A DNA stretch of 64,000 nt, taken from assembly GCF_030317205.1 (NCBI RefSeq), contig NZ_JASZYB010000004.1, positions 682,001-746,000 of the forward strand, given 5' to 3'. A program made the translations under genes and the position numbers. A model generated the notes under the pieces. That model was given only the letters and a program-made list of their open reading frames with translations, searched no databases and was not told the origin of the DNA. Shown piece after piece: positions 1 through 8,154 of the stretch (position 1 is the first letter of the stretch; every line of letters begins with the position of its first letter). The DNA comes from Variovorax sp. J2L1-78 (GTDB taxonomy: Bacteria; Pseudomonadota; Gammaproteobacteria; Burkholderiales; Burkholderiaceae_C).

Positions 1-127
1 GCACAACGGCTACACGCCCAAGATGGAGATCGACGCGCAGACCTACGCGGTGCGCGCGGACGGGCATCTGCTGGTGTGCGAGCCGGCGACGTCGCTGCCG
101 ATGGCGCAGCGGTATTTCCTGTTCTGA
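1..127 (+). CDS. ureC: Urease subunit alpha, C-terminal end (partial)
   Basis: Only the last 41 codons are inside the window, read from base 2 to the TGA at 125-127. The protein ends PMAQRYFLF, the characteristic C-terminus of the nickel-containing catalytic alpha subunit of urease, which hydrolyses urea to ammonia and carbamate in the cytoplasm. The active-site residues lie upstream of the window. Its place directly before ureE, ureF and ureG supports the call. The next gene begins 4 nt after the stop, so co-transcription is likely. Confidence 0.93.
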   Translation, partial: HNGYTPKMEIDAQTYAVRADGHLLVCEPATSLPMAQRYFLF

Positions 128-131
128 TCCG

Positions 132-611
132 ATGGCGGCAGACCTGCGCATTCGCCTGGACGACCTGCAAGACCCGCGCATCGCCGCGTTTCTCGAGGAA
201 CACCTGACCGACATGCGTCGGGTTTCACCACCGGAGAGCGTGCATGCGCTGGACCTGAATGGCTTGCGCCAGCCCGACATCCGGTTCTGGACCGGGTGGG
301 TGGATGGGCCGACGGGCGAGGCGCTGGTCGCGACGGCCGCCCTGAAGCGTCTGGGCGACGGGCACGCGGAGCTCAAGTCGATGCGTACGGCCGGCTCGCT
401 GCGCGGCCAGGGCATCGCCGGCAGGATGCTGGCGCACGTGATCGCCCAAGCGCGGGCGCTGGGCCATGCGCGGCTGAGCCTGGAGACAGGCAGCCAGCCC
501 TTCTTCGCGCCGGCGCATGCGCTGTACGAGAAACACGGCTTCGAAGCCTGCGGGCCCTTCGGCACGTACATTGACGACCCGAACAGCCGCTTCATGACGC
601 GTATGCTTTGA
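132..611 (+). CDS. GNAT family N-acetyltransferase inside the urease operon
   Basis: The 159-residue protein has a GNAT fold signature: the segment around residues 78-100 contains LKSMRTAGSLRGQGIAGRML, matching the acetyl-CoA pyrophosphate-binding R/Q-x-x-G-x-G/A loop, followed by a helix and a late ALYEKHGFEACGPFG segment typical of motif B. It would acetylate an amine or protein N-terminus; the substrate cannot be read from sequence. It begins 4 nt after the ureC stop and ends 73 nt before ureE, so it is embedded in the urease operon although it is not a known urease factor. The ATG at 132 is the natural start given the tight spacing. Confidence 0.85.
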   Translation: MAADLRIRLDDLQDPRIAAFLEEHLTDMRRVSPPESVHALDLNGLRQPDIRFWTGWVDGPTGEALVATAALKRLGDGHAELKSMRTAGSLRGQGIAGRMLAHVIAQARALGHARLSLETGSQPFFAPAHALYEKHGFEACGPFGTYIDDPNSRFMTRML

Positions 612-684
612 TCGCGCTCGACAATGCGTCCTCTGTGTACCGTGGCGTTCCACCAGTGAACATTCCCGCCCTCTGAAGTCTTCC

Positions 685-1290
685 ATGCTCAACGCCAACA
701 AACTCATGCCCCAGGGCGGCGGTCTCGCCGCCGTGCTGCTCAAGCGCGCCGCCACGGTCGAACTCGACTGGGATGTGCGCCAGAAGAGTCGCTTCGACAC
801 CGTCGATTCGCAGGGTCGCCGCATCGGCGTGTTCCTACCCCGCGGCACGGCCGTGCGTGGCGGCGACGTGCTGGTGGCGGAGGACGGCTCGCTGATCAAG
901 GTCGTCGCGGCGCCGCAGCCGGTGCTGGTCATCACGCACTGCACGCAGCACGGCACGCCCTTCGACCTGACCCGTGCGGCCTACCACCTGGGCAACCGGC
1001 ATGTGCCGATCGAGCTCAAGCCCGATCACCTGAAGATCGAACCCGACCATGTGCTGGCCGCCATGCTGCGGTCGATGCATCTGATCGTCCGTGAAGCCGA
1101 CGAAGCCTTCGAGCCCGAAGGCGGCGCCTATGCCGCGCACGGCGGCGGGCATGGACACGACCATGGCCATGGCCATTCGCATGGCGCCGCACCGGTCGGG
1201 CCGGTGCTGCATCCGGATGCCTACGGCGGTGGGCACGACCACTCGCACGATCATGGGCACCACCACGCACACGACCACTCGCACGGATGA
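685..1290 (+). CDS. ureE: Urease accessory nickel chaperone UreE
   Basis: UreE binds nickel in the cytoplasm and delivers it to the UreFGH-apourease complex. The 201-residue protein has the N-terminal peptide-binding domain (about residues 1-75), a ferredoxin-like metal-binding domain containing the ITHCTQHG and YHLGNRHVP segments that hold the interface histidines, and a long His-rich C-terminal tail (from about residue 152, repeated HGHDHGHGH-type runs) that stores extra nickel. It ends with an ATGA overlap into ureF, so the two are translationally coupled. Confidence 0.96.
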   Translation: MLNANKLMPQGGGLAAVLLKRAATVELDWDVRQKSRFDTVDSQGRRIGVFLPRGTAVRGGDVLVAEDGSLIKVVAAPQPVLVITHCTQHGTPFDLTRAAYHLGNRHVPIELKPDHLKIEPDHVLAAMLRSMHLIVREADEAFEPEGGAYAAHGGGHGHDHGHGHSHGAAPVGPVLHPDAYGGGHDHSHDHGHHHAHDHSHG

Positions 1291-1982
1291 CCGACACCGC
1301 GGGTGCGATGCCCGCCGCCAGCCTCCTGCAGCTGATCTGGCTGGCCTCGCCGGCCCTGCCGATCGGCGGCTTCTCCTACTCCGAAGGCATCGAGGCCGGC
1401 GTCGAGTGGGGCGGGATCGACAGCGAAGCGCGCGCCTCGGACTGGATCGTCGACCAACTGCAACTGGGCCTCGCGCGCGGCGACCTGCCGGTGGTGGCGC
1501 AGTCGATCCCCGCCTGGCGCCGTGTCGACGCCGCGCGCATCGCGGCGCTCAACGCCTGGGTGCTGCAAACGCGCGAGTCCACCGAGTTCCTGCTGCAGAC
1601 CGAGCAGATGGGCCGTTCCTTCGTCGAGTGGCTGAAACTGCACCATGACGACGTCGCCGCGCAGTTCGAGGGGCTGTCCATCACCATCACCTACCCGGTG
1701 GCCTTCGCCTTCGCGGCCAGCCGAACAGAGGCCAGCGTGCGCGACGGCTGCCTGGCCTTCGCCTTCGGCTGGGCCGAGAACATGATCGGCGCCGCCGTGA
1801 AATCCGTGCCGCTCGGCCAGAGCGCCGGCCAGCGCATGCTGGGCCGCCTGTCCGCCGAGATTCCTGCCGCGGTCGACCACGCCATCGCGCTCGACGACGA
1901 CGAGCGCCAGGCTTTCTCCCCGATGCTCGCCATCCACTCGGCGCGGCACGAAACCCAGTATTCCCGGCTCTTCAGGAGCTGA
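1287..1982 (+). CDS. ureF: Urease accessory protein UreF
   Basis: UreF is an all-helical activation factor that acts on UreG GTPase during insertion of nickel and the carbamylated lysine into urease. The 231-residue length fits. Family hallmarks include the LIWLASPALPIGGFSYSEGI segment near the N-terminus and the late GQSAGQRMLGRL helix. The ATG at 1287 overlaps the ureE stop by 4 nt. ureG follows after 21 nt, consistent with one operon. Confidence 0.96.
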   Translation: MTDTAGAMPAASLLQLIWLASPALPIGGFSYSEGIEAGVEWGGIDSEARASDWIVDQLQLGLARGDLPVVAQSIPAWRRVDAARIAALNAWVLQTRESTEFLLQTEQMGRSFVEWLKLHHDDVAAQFEGLSITITYPVAFAFAASRTEASVRDGCLAFAFGWAENMIGAAVKSVPLGQSAGQRMLGRLSAEIPAAVDHAIALDDDERQAFSPMLAIHSARHETQYSRLFRS

Positions 1983-2003
1983 CTTTTTCGAACGAGACGC
2001 ACC

Positions 2004-2654
2004 ATGGCCTCCCCCCTGCACCACATCGCCAACCGCACCAAGAAACTGCCGCCCCTGCGCGTGGGCATCGGCGGGCCGGTCGGCTCCGGCAAGACCACGC
2101 TGCTGGAGATGCTCTGCAAGGCGATGCGCGACCAGTACGACCTGATCGCCATCACCAACGACATCTACACGAAGGAAGACCAGCGCCTGCTGACCGTCTC
2201 GGGCGCGCTGCCGGCCGAGCGCATCATGGGTGTGGAAACGGGCGGTTGCCCGCATACCGCGATCCGCGAAGACTGCTCGATCAACCTCGAAGCCATCGAC
2301 CGCATGCTGGTCGAACACCCCGACGCCGACATCGTGTTCGTCGAAAGCGGCGGCGACAACCTGGCCGCGACCTTCAGCCCCGAACTGAGCGACCTCACCA
2401 TCTACGTGATCGACGTGGCCGCTGGCGAGAAGATTCCGCGCAAGGGCGGTCCCGGCATCACCAAGAGCGACCTCTTCGTCATCAACAAGACCGACCTCGC
2501 GCCCTACGTGGGCGCCGACCTGGGCGTGATGGAAGCCGACACGCAGCGCATGCGCAAGCAGCGCCCGTACGTGATGACCAACCTGAAGACCAACACCGGC
2601 CTGGCCGAGGTCGTGGCCTTCATCGAAGAACGCGGGATGCTCAAGGAGGACTGA
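2004..2654 (+). CDS. ureG: Urease accessory GTPase UreG
   Basis: UreG is the SIMIBI-class GTPase that powers nickel insertion into urease. The 216-residue protein carries the P-loop GGPVGSGKTTLLE (about residues 24-36), NDIYTKEDQ, the metal-binding CPH motif in GVETGGCPHTAIRED, and the guanine-specificity NKTD motif in VINKTDLAPYVG. This is normal length and composition for bacterial UreG. It is the last gene of the visible operon and converges on a minus-strand gene 18 nt downstream. Confidence 0.97.
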   Translation: MASPLHHIANRTKKLPPLRVGIGGPVGSGKTTLLEMLCKAMRDQYDLIAITNDIYTKEDQRLLTVSGALPAERIMGVETGGCPHTAIREDCSINLEAIDRMLVEHPDADIVFVESGGDNLAATFSPELSDLTIYVIDVAAGEKIPRKGGPGITKSDLFVINKTDLAPYVGADLGVMEADTQRMRKQRPYVMTNLKTNTGLAEVVAFIEERGMLKED

Positions 2655-2672
2655 GCGCGTGGGGGCGGAAAT

Positions 2673-3179
2673 TCAGAGTTCGCTCGCGTCCTTGAGCTGT
2701 CGCACCTTGTAGACCAGGCGCACGCTGGCCCCGCGTTCGCCATTCACCAACTGCGCATAGACATCGGTGTCGCCGGCGACCCAGGCGGCGTAGCGAGTAC
2801 CCGGGTCGCGCGAGGCCAGCTCGTTGCCGAAGCGGCCGCGGCCCCAGCCCAGCAGCGCATCAAAGGCGCTCGCGCCGTGGTCGGGCAATGCACCGGCATC
2901 GGCCAGCCACTCGACGCGGCGCAATTCGGTGCCGGCGAAGTAGAAAGTCGGCTCAAAGGTCAGTCCCGCGATGGCCGTCGAGGCACCGCGCCACGTGCCG
3001 GCCAGGCCACCGGCTAGGCGCTGTGGCCGCGCCACGCGTTGCGCATCGGGCAGCGCGGCTTGGAGTTCAGCGGGGCTCATGCCCAGTTGCACGCCCGCTG
3101 GCAGCGATTGGGCGCCGGCCGCTGCAGCAGCGCACAGGGGGGCAACCCCAAGGAGAAAAGAACGGAGGAACGAAGGCAT
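2673..3179 (-). CDS. Hypothetical exported protein downstream of the urease operon
   Basis: A 168-residue protein of unknown function. The ATG at 3179 was chosen because it gives a clean signal peptide (MPSFLRSFLLGVAPLCAAAA, then AGAQS with a probable cut after Ala); in-frame codons upstream encode an Arg-rich stretch that does not look like a secretory N-terminus. The mature part has LGMSPAELQAALPDAQRV, a short motif common in small periplasmic proteins of the SmpA/BamE-like class, and FAGTELRRVEWLAD. I do not recognise a catalytic motif. It converges with ureG, probably sharing a short intergenic region of 18 nt. Confidence 0.72.
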   Translation of the reverse strand: MPSFLRSFLLGVAPLCAAAAAGAQSLPAGVQLGMSPAELQAALPDAQRVARPQRLAGGLAGTWRGASTAIAGLTFEPTFYFAGTELRRVEWLADAGALPDHGASAFDALLGWGRGRFGNELASRDPGTRYAAWVAGDTDVYAQLVNGERGASVRLVYKVRQLKDASEL

Positions 3180-3252
3180 GGACCGGCGAGCGTAACGCGA
3201 AGCCGTTTCTGACAACGCTCGCCGTCCGAAGTTCAGCCGGCGTTGCAAGCCT

Positions 3253-5616
3253 TCACAGTTCCAGCACCAGGCGCTGGCCGCCGCAGGCGCGGGAGCAGCA
3301 GGTCATCATCTTCTGGTTGGCGTCGCGCTCCGCGCGGATGAGCACCACGTCGCGATGGTCGACCTCGCCGGCCAGCACCCGAACCTCGCACGAGCCGCAC
3401 AAGCCCTCTTCGCAATCGCTCTGCACGTCGATGTTGGCGGCGCGCAGGGCATGCAGCAGCGTCTGGTCGGCCGGCACTTGCACGACGATGCCCGAATCCT
3501 TCAGCTCGACCTCGAAAGCCTGTTCCTTCGACGGATCGAGCGCGCCGAGGGTGGATTCGAAATGCTCCATCCGCAATGCATCGTCGGACCAATGGGCGCA
3601 GCACACTTCGAGTGCCTGCAGCATGCGCACCGGGCCGCAGGCGTAGATCTGCGTGCCGGGCTCGGGCGTGGCGAGCAGCGCAGGCAGGTCGTTGCGACCG
3701 CCCTCGTCGCTCACATGAAGATGCAGCCGCTCGCCGTGCAACGCGGCGAGCTCGTCGATGAAAGGCATCGCGCTGCGTCGCCGTCCGCTGTAGTGCAGCG
3801 CATAGTCGAGGCCCAGCGCCTGCGCGCGGCGCGCCATCGCGCTGATCGGCGTGATGCCGATGCCGCCGGCGATCAGCACCAGCTTGTCTCGCGACTCGTC
3901 GAGGCGGAAGTGGTTGCGCGGGCCGCGGATCTTCAGGCGGTCGCCCACGCGCACGTTCGCATGGATCCACGCCGAGCCACCCCGGCCGTCGGCCTCGCGC
4001 AGCACCGCGATCTCGAAAGCGTGCGTGTCGGCCGGGTCACCGCACAGCGAGTACTGGCGCGAGCGATCGGGCGATCCGCATTCGACGTCGATGTGCGAGC
4101 CAGGCGTCCAGCGCGGCAGCGGTCGGCCGTCGGGCGCGACCAGCCGCAGCTGAACGATGCCGTCGGCCACCGGCGTGATGCGCTCGACCACCACCGGCCG
4201 CGTGATCGCGTGGCGCGACGGTTCGCCGATGCGCACGGGCACTGGCACCGCCGCGTCGCGTACCTCGGCGCACATGCGCTCGGGGTTGCGCTGCGGGTCC
4301 CACTCGACCCACAGATGCTCCGGCCCGCGGAACGACGTGTTCGGCACGTAGCTGAACTGCTGCTCGGCCAGCCGCATGTGCGGCAGGCGGCGCGTGAACT
4401 CCTCCAGGAAGATCTGCATCTCCATGCGTGCCAGGTTCTTGCCCATGCACTGGTGCGCGCCGTAGCCGAAGGTCAGGTGGTCGCTCGCGTTGTCGCGGCG
4501 GATGTCGAACAGGTCGGCGTCCGCGAAGTGGCGGTCGTCGTGGTTGGCCGACGAGGTGACGATCAGCAGCTTCGAGCCGGCCGGGATCTCGATGCCGTCG
4601 ATCTGCACGTCCTTCGTCGCCAGGCGCCGCCAGGCGGCGACGGAGCCGTTGTGGCGCAAGCACTCTTCCACCGCATTGGGAATCAGGCTCGGGTCTTCGC
4701 AGATCTCGCGCCACACGCTCGGGTGCTGCAGCAGCAGCTTCATCGCGTTGGCGGTGGCATTGGCCGTGGTCTCGTGCGCCGCGACGATGCCGGCCATCAT
4801 CATCGAATGCAGGTACGAGTCGGTGACCACCTCGGGCTGCTCGCGCTGCTTGCGGATGCCGTACTGCATCCAGCCCGGCGCCTCCGGGTCCTGCCGCATC
4901 TTGTCGAGCACCTTGCCGGCGAACTGCCAGAAGTTGCCGACGGCGTGGGCCACGGCGACCTGCTCTTCCGGCTTGGGGCGGCCCCAGGTGTTGACCGTGT
5001 GCGCGATCGAATACTCGCGCAGCGTGTCCATGTCTTCCTCGGGCACGCCGAGGAAATGCAGTGCCACGGTCAGCGGCACTTCCCACAGCATCTGGTCGAC
5101 CAGGTCCGCACGGCCGTCGTCGATGAAGCGGTCGACGTACTCGCGCGCCAGCGCGCGCACCATCGGCTCGTGGTGCTTCAACTCGTCGGGCGTGAACGGG
5201 TCCATCAACGCGCGGCGGCGCGGCATGTGCGCCGGCTCGTCTTCGTTCACCAGCGTGCGGTTGAGCGCAAAGCCGTACGACGCGAGCACCGCATTCGCCT
5301 CGTCACCGGTCGGCGTGATCTTCTCCAGCGCGATCGACGGGCTGAAGGTGTGGTGGTCGCGGAAGATCGCCTTGATGCTCTCGTAGCGCGTGACCACCCA
5401 GTAGCCGAGCTTGGGGCTGTAGAAGGTCGGCTCCTGCTCGCGCGCCCAGCGCACATAGTCGGGCGGGTCCTGCTGGTAGCCCTCTTCGAAGGGGTCGAAG
5501 GCGGCGGCGCGATGGCTGACGGGGCACCCGTTGGGCGCTGCCTGCGCCGATAACGCGCGGTGGTCCACAGGGCAGCCCGTGGCCACCGGCGCGCGAGGGT
5601 CGATCGCCGTCGTCAT
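3253..5616 (-). CDS. Self-sufficient cytochrome P450 fused to reductase and ferredoxin (CYP116B/P450RhF type)
   Basis: A single 787-residue chain carries a whole monooxygenase electron-transfer path. Residues 1-440 are a P450: I-helix AAHETT (about 279-284) and heme-binding FGYGAHQCMG with the thiolate Cys at about 390. Residues about 460-690 form a phthalate-dioxygenase-reductase-type flavin/NADH module (RQYSLCGDP, then GGIGITPISAM). The C-terminus is a plant-type 2Fe-2S ferredoxin with Cys at about 735, 740, 743 and a CC pair at 773-774. This order matches the CYP116B class, which oxidises aromatics, alkyl ethers and terpenoids; the native substrate here is unknown. It follows a Bug receptor gene by 16 nt in a probable operon under a divergent IclR regulator. 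Confidence 0.95.
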   Translation of the reverse strand: MTTAIDPRAPVATGCPVDHRALSAQAAPNGCPVSHRAAAFDPFEEGYQQDPPDYVRWAREQEPTFYSPKLGYWVVTRYESIKAIFRDHHTFSPSIALEKITPTGDEANAVLASYGFALNRTLVNEDEPAHMPRRRALMDPFTPDELKHHEPMVRALAREYVDRFIDDGRADLVDQMLWEVPLTVALHFLGVPEEDMDTLREYSIAHTVNTWGRPKPEEQVAVAHAVGNFWQFAGKVLDKMRQDPEAPGWMQYGIRKQREQPEVVTDSYLHSMMMAGIVAAHETTANATANAMKLLLQHPSVWREICEDPSLIPNAVEECLRHNGSVAAWRRLATKDVQIDGIEIPAGSKLLIVTSSANHDDRHFADADLFDIRRDNASDHLTFGYGAHQCMGKNLARMEMQIFLEEFTRRLPHMRLAEQQFSYVPNTSFRGPEHLWVEWDPQRNPERMCAEVRDAAVPVPVRIGEPSRHAITRPVVVERITPVADGIVQLRLVAPDGRPLPRWTPGSHIDVECGSPDRSRQYSLCGDPADTHAFEIAVLREADGRGGSAWIHANVRVGDRLKIRGPRNHFRLDESRDKLVLIAGGIGITPISAMARRAQALGLDYALHYSGRRRSAMPFIDELAALHGERLHLHVSDEGGRNDLPALLATPEPGTQIYACGPVRMLQALEVCCAHWSDDALRMEHFESTLGALDPSKEQAFEVELKDSGIVVQVPADQTLLHALRAANIDVQSDCEEGLCGSCEVRVLAGEVDHRDVVLIRAERDANQKMMTCCSRACGGQRLVLEL

Positions 5617-5632
5617 GCCGTTCGCTCCGCGC

Positions 5633-6607
5633 TCAATCGAGGGTGATCTTGAGATCGGTGATCAGCTTCTGCCAGCGCGTCGTCTCGTTGCGCAGCAGTT
5701 CTGCGAACTGCGCCGGCGTGTTGCCCACCGGCTCGACGCCGAAGTCGATCAGGCGCTTGCGCACGCCGGGTTCGTTGATGGCTGCGACCACCGACTTGTT
5801 CAGCGCGTTGACCACGTCCGGCGGCGTGGCTGCGGGCACCACCATGCCGACCAGCGCGGCGGCCTCGACGTTCTTGATGCCGAGCTCGGCGAAGGTCGGC
5901 ACGTCGGGCAGCTGCGGCAGGCGCGTGGCGTTGGCCACGGCCAGCGCCTTGACCTTGCCGCCCTTGATGAAGCCGGCGCCGGCGGCCATGTCCACCATCA
6001 TCGCCGGCACCTGGCCGCCGGCCACATCGGCCAGCGCGGGCGCCGCGCCGCGGTAGGGCACGTGGACCATGAACACCTTCGACTGGACCTTGAGCAGTTC
6101 CATCCCCAGGTGGTGCGGGCTGCCCGCGCCGGCCGACGCGTAGTTCATGCTGCCCGGCTTGGCGCGCGCCTGCGCGATGAAATCCTGCGCGCTGGCGATG
6201 CCGCTGTTGGCGCCCACCACCAGGATCATCGGGAAGCGGCCCATCAGCGTGACGGGCGCGAGGTCCTTCGTGGGGCTGTAGCTGAGCGACTTGTAGAGCG
6301 CCGGGTTGAACACCATCGTGCCGTTGTCGGCCGACAGCACGGTGTAGCCGTCCGCCGGGGCACGCGCCGTCTCGGCCGCGCCCAGCGCCGTGTTGCCGCC
6401 CGGCTTGTTGTCCACCAGCACCGGCTGGCCGACCTGCGTCGACAGCGTCTGGCCGATGGTGCGGGCGAGGAAGTCGGAACCGCCGCCGGCCGCGTACGGC
6501 ACGATCCAACGGATCGGCTTCGACGGGTAGGCGGCGGGCTGGGCGGCGGCGTTCGTCGCGGCCCACATCGGCAGGGCGAGCAAGGCGCAGGCGAGGTATT
6601 TCTTCAT
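5633..6607 (-). CDS. Bug/TctC-family periplasmic solute receptor, P450-associated
   Basis: A 324-residue exported binding protein starting MKKYLACALLALPMWA with a signal peptide cut near AAAQ. It has Bug-family landmarks: YPSKPIRWIVPYAAGGG, the VDNKPGGNTALGAAETARA loop that contacts carboxylates, VPYRGAAPALADVAGGQVPAMM and the VPTFAEL region. Bug proteins bind small carboxylic acids or aromatics; most have no adjacent transporter. No TctA/TctB membrane genes are near. It is the first gene of a two-gene unit with the P450, suggesting that it captures or senses the P450 substrate or a product. An in-frame GTG-rich extension to 6697 would run through the operator region, so the ATG at 6607 is preferred. 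Confidence 0.93.
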   Translation of the reverse strand: MKKYLACALLALPMWAATNAAAQPAAYPSKPIRWIVPYAAGGGSDFLARTIGQTLSTQVGQPVLVDNKPGGNTALGAAETARAPADGYTVLSADNGTMVFNPALYKSLSYSPTKDLAPVTLMGRFPMILVVGANSGIASAQDFIAQARAKPGSMNYASAGAGSPHHLGMELLKVQSKVFMVHVPYRGAAPALADVAGGQVPAMMVDMAAGAGFIKGGKVKALAVANATRLPQLPDVPTFAELGIKNVEAAALVGMVVPAATPPDVVNALNKSVVAAINEPGVRKRLIDFGVEPVGNTPAQFAELLRNETTRWQKLITDLKITLD

Positions 6608-6652
6608 CGTGTCTCTTTCGCTGGGAGGTGTCGGTATCGGGGGAAGAACTAT

Positions 6653-6680
6653 TGCGTAATCGTAGTACGCAGTGCGTAAT
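6653..6680. promoter_or_regulatory. Candidate IclR-type operator between the P450 unit and its regulator
   Basis: In the 113-nt divergent gap TGCGTA (6653-6658) and TACGCA (6666-6671) form a perfect 6-bp inverted repeat with a 7-nt spacer, and a third half-site, TGCGTAAT, follows at 6673-6680. The stretch is AT-richer than its surroundings. IclR-family proteins usually bind 15-20 bp palindromes in divergent promoters, so this is the expected place and shape. Binding is inferred. Confidence 0.5.
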
Positions 6681-6720
6681 TCACCTCTCCGTGCCAACCC
6701 TGATCCCGACGCTTCGTCCG

Positions 6721-7569
6721 ATGCCGACTTCTAAGAAACCCACCTCTTCTTCCGTCGACCCCACACCCCCGCGCGATCGGGAAAGGCGCCAACGTGTGCA
6801 ATCCGCCGAAATGGGCATGGCGGTACTCAAGGGCCTGGCCCGCCTGGGCGGGCGCGCCAGCCTCACGGCGCTCTCGGCCCACGTCGGCGAGAGCCCCGCC
6901 AAGGTCCACCGCTACCTCGCGAGCCTGGTGGAAGAGGCGCTGGTGGTGCAGGACAGCGGCTCGCAGCACTACCACCTCGGCGCCGAGGCCATCCAGATCG
7001 GCCTGGCTGCCATGCGGCAGGCCGACCCGATCCGCGTGGCGGAGCCGGCCCTGGTCCGCCTGCGCGAGTCCCTGGAGGTGACCTGCTTCGTGGCGGTGAT
7101 GGGCAACAAGGGGCCGACCATCGTGCGCTTCGAGGAACCCGGCCTGCCGGTGACGGTCAATGCGCGGGTGGGGTCGGTGCTGTCGATGCTGTGGTCGGCC
7201 ACGGGCCGGGCGTTCCTGGGCTTCCTGGACGAATCGCGCGTGCGCGCGATGGCCGAGGAAGAAATGATGGCGGCACCCGCCGAACTGCGCCGCCAGCTCG
7301 ATCCGGAAGACCCGCTGGGTGTGCTGCGGCGAGACATCCTGGCCGCCGGCTGCGCACCGGTGCAGGACACCTATCTGCGCGGTATCAGCGCGGTGGCGGC
7401 GCCGGTCTACGACTACACAGGACGCGTCTGCGCCGTGCTCACCGCGCTGGGGGCCAGCGGCGGCTTCGATCCATCGGCCGACGGACCGATCGCGACCGCC
7501 GTGCGGCGCGAAGCCACGGTGGCCAGCGCCCTGCTCGGGCACGGCACCGCGGCATCGATTGGCGTCTAG
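6721..7569 (+). CDS. IclR-family transcriptional regulator
   Basis: A 282-residue regulator with an N-terminal winged helix (GMAVLKGLARLGGRASLTAL, then AKVHRYLASLVEEALV, about residues 35-85) and a C-terminal GAF-like IclR effector domain (ISAVAAPVYDYTGRVCAVLTALG near residue 225). IclR proteins repress or activate catabolic genes in response to aromatic or carboxylate ligands. It is divergent from the Bug receptor/P450 unit, which is its likely target. Start: ATG 6721 is chosen because an upstream in-frame start (6628) would place the operator palindrome inside the coding region; the first 25 residues are polar and low complexity. Its TAG overlaps the stop of the convergent Rrf2 gene by 3 nt (CTAG shared on both strands). 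Confidence 0.92.
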   Translation: MPTSKKPTSSSVDPTPPRDRERRQRVQSAEMGMAVLKGLARLGGRASLTALSAHVGESPAKVHRYLASLVEEALVVQDSGSQHYHLGAEAIQIGLAAMRQADPIRVAEPALVRLRESLEVTCFVAVMGNKGPTIVRFEEPGLPVTVNARVGSVLSMLWSATGRAFLGFLDESRVRAMAEEEMMAAPAELRRQLDPEDPLGVLRRDILAAGCAPVQDTYLRGISAVAAPVYDYTGRVCAVLTALGASGGFDPSADGPIATAVRREATVASALLGHGTAASIGV

Positions 7570-8108
7570 CCGGCGATACCGAAGCGCGCCAGTTCGAACA
7601 CCGAGTTGGGCGCATTGGGGCGCGACGGCTTGACGGCCGCGCGCAGCGGCTCGGGGCGCTTGGCCGCGGGCTCTTCCTGCGAATGCAGCTGCACGCCGAG
7701 CGCGATCTGGTCCTCGACCAGCTTCTGCAGGTTCACCGAGTCCAGGAACTCGACGACCTTGCGGCTGAGCGAGTCCCACAGTTCGGGCGTGGCGCAACGC
7801 TGCGCGTCGTCCGCCGCCTTCGCACGGCTCTTGGCACCGGCGTCGTCCGCCGGGCCATCGACGGCGAACAGGATGTCGGCCACGGTGATCGACGCGGCAT
7901 CGCGGCCCAGGCCGTAGCCGCCGCCCGGACCGCGGGTCGACGCGACCAGGCCATGGCGCCGCAGGTCGGCGAACATCTGCTCGAGGTACGACAGCGAAAT
8001 GCGCTGACGACGGCTCAAGACAGCCAGGGAGATCGGCCCGGTCTTGCGATGCAGGGCGACGTCGATCATGGCAACGACCGCAAGGCGGCCCTTGGTACTC
8101 AGGCGCAT
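7566..8108 (-). CDS. Rrf2/IscR-like regulator lacking the Fe-S cysteine cluster
   Basis: A 180-residue protein with a typical Rrf2 winged helix: MRLSTKGRLAVVAMIDVAL, then SLSYLEQMFADLRRHGLVAS and TRGPGGGYGLGR. IscR holds a 2Fe-2S cluster on three Cys plus a His in the loop after GYGL. Here the corresponding loop keeps one Cys only (QRCATPELWDSLS). The helical C-terminal part aligns in spacing with IscR up to LQKLVEDQI, then a Pro-rich tail follows. It is therefore probably an IscR paralogue that senses without this cluster or binds another ligand. It sits 46 nt downstream of a Bax1-I membrane protein on the same strand; the two may be co-transcribed. Confidence 0.88.
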   Translation of the reverse strand: MRLSTKGRLAVVAMIDVALHRKTGPISLAVLSRRQRISLSYLEQMFADLRRHGLVASTRGPGGGYGLGRDAASITVADILFAVDGPADDAGAKSRAKAADDAQRCATPELWDSLSRKVVEFLDSVNLQKLVEDQIALGVQLHSQEEPAAKRPEPLRAAVKPSRPNAPNSVFELARFGIAG

Positions 8109-8154
8109 GGTGTTGTTCCTTTCTGGCGCAGGGTCGATGAACGGAAAACGCAGA

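Noticed and set aside
3355..5553. A 732-codon open frame on the plus strand opposite the P450
   Set aside because: Arg/His/Val-rich sequence with no motifs; it mirrors the codon bias of the P450 on the other strand.
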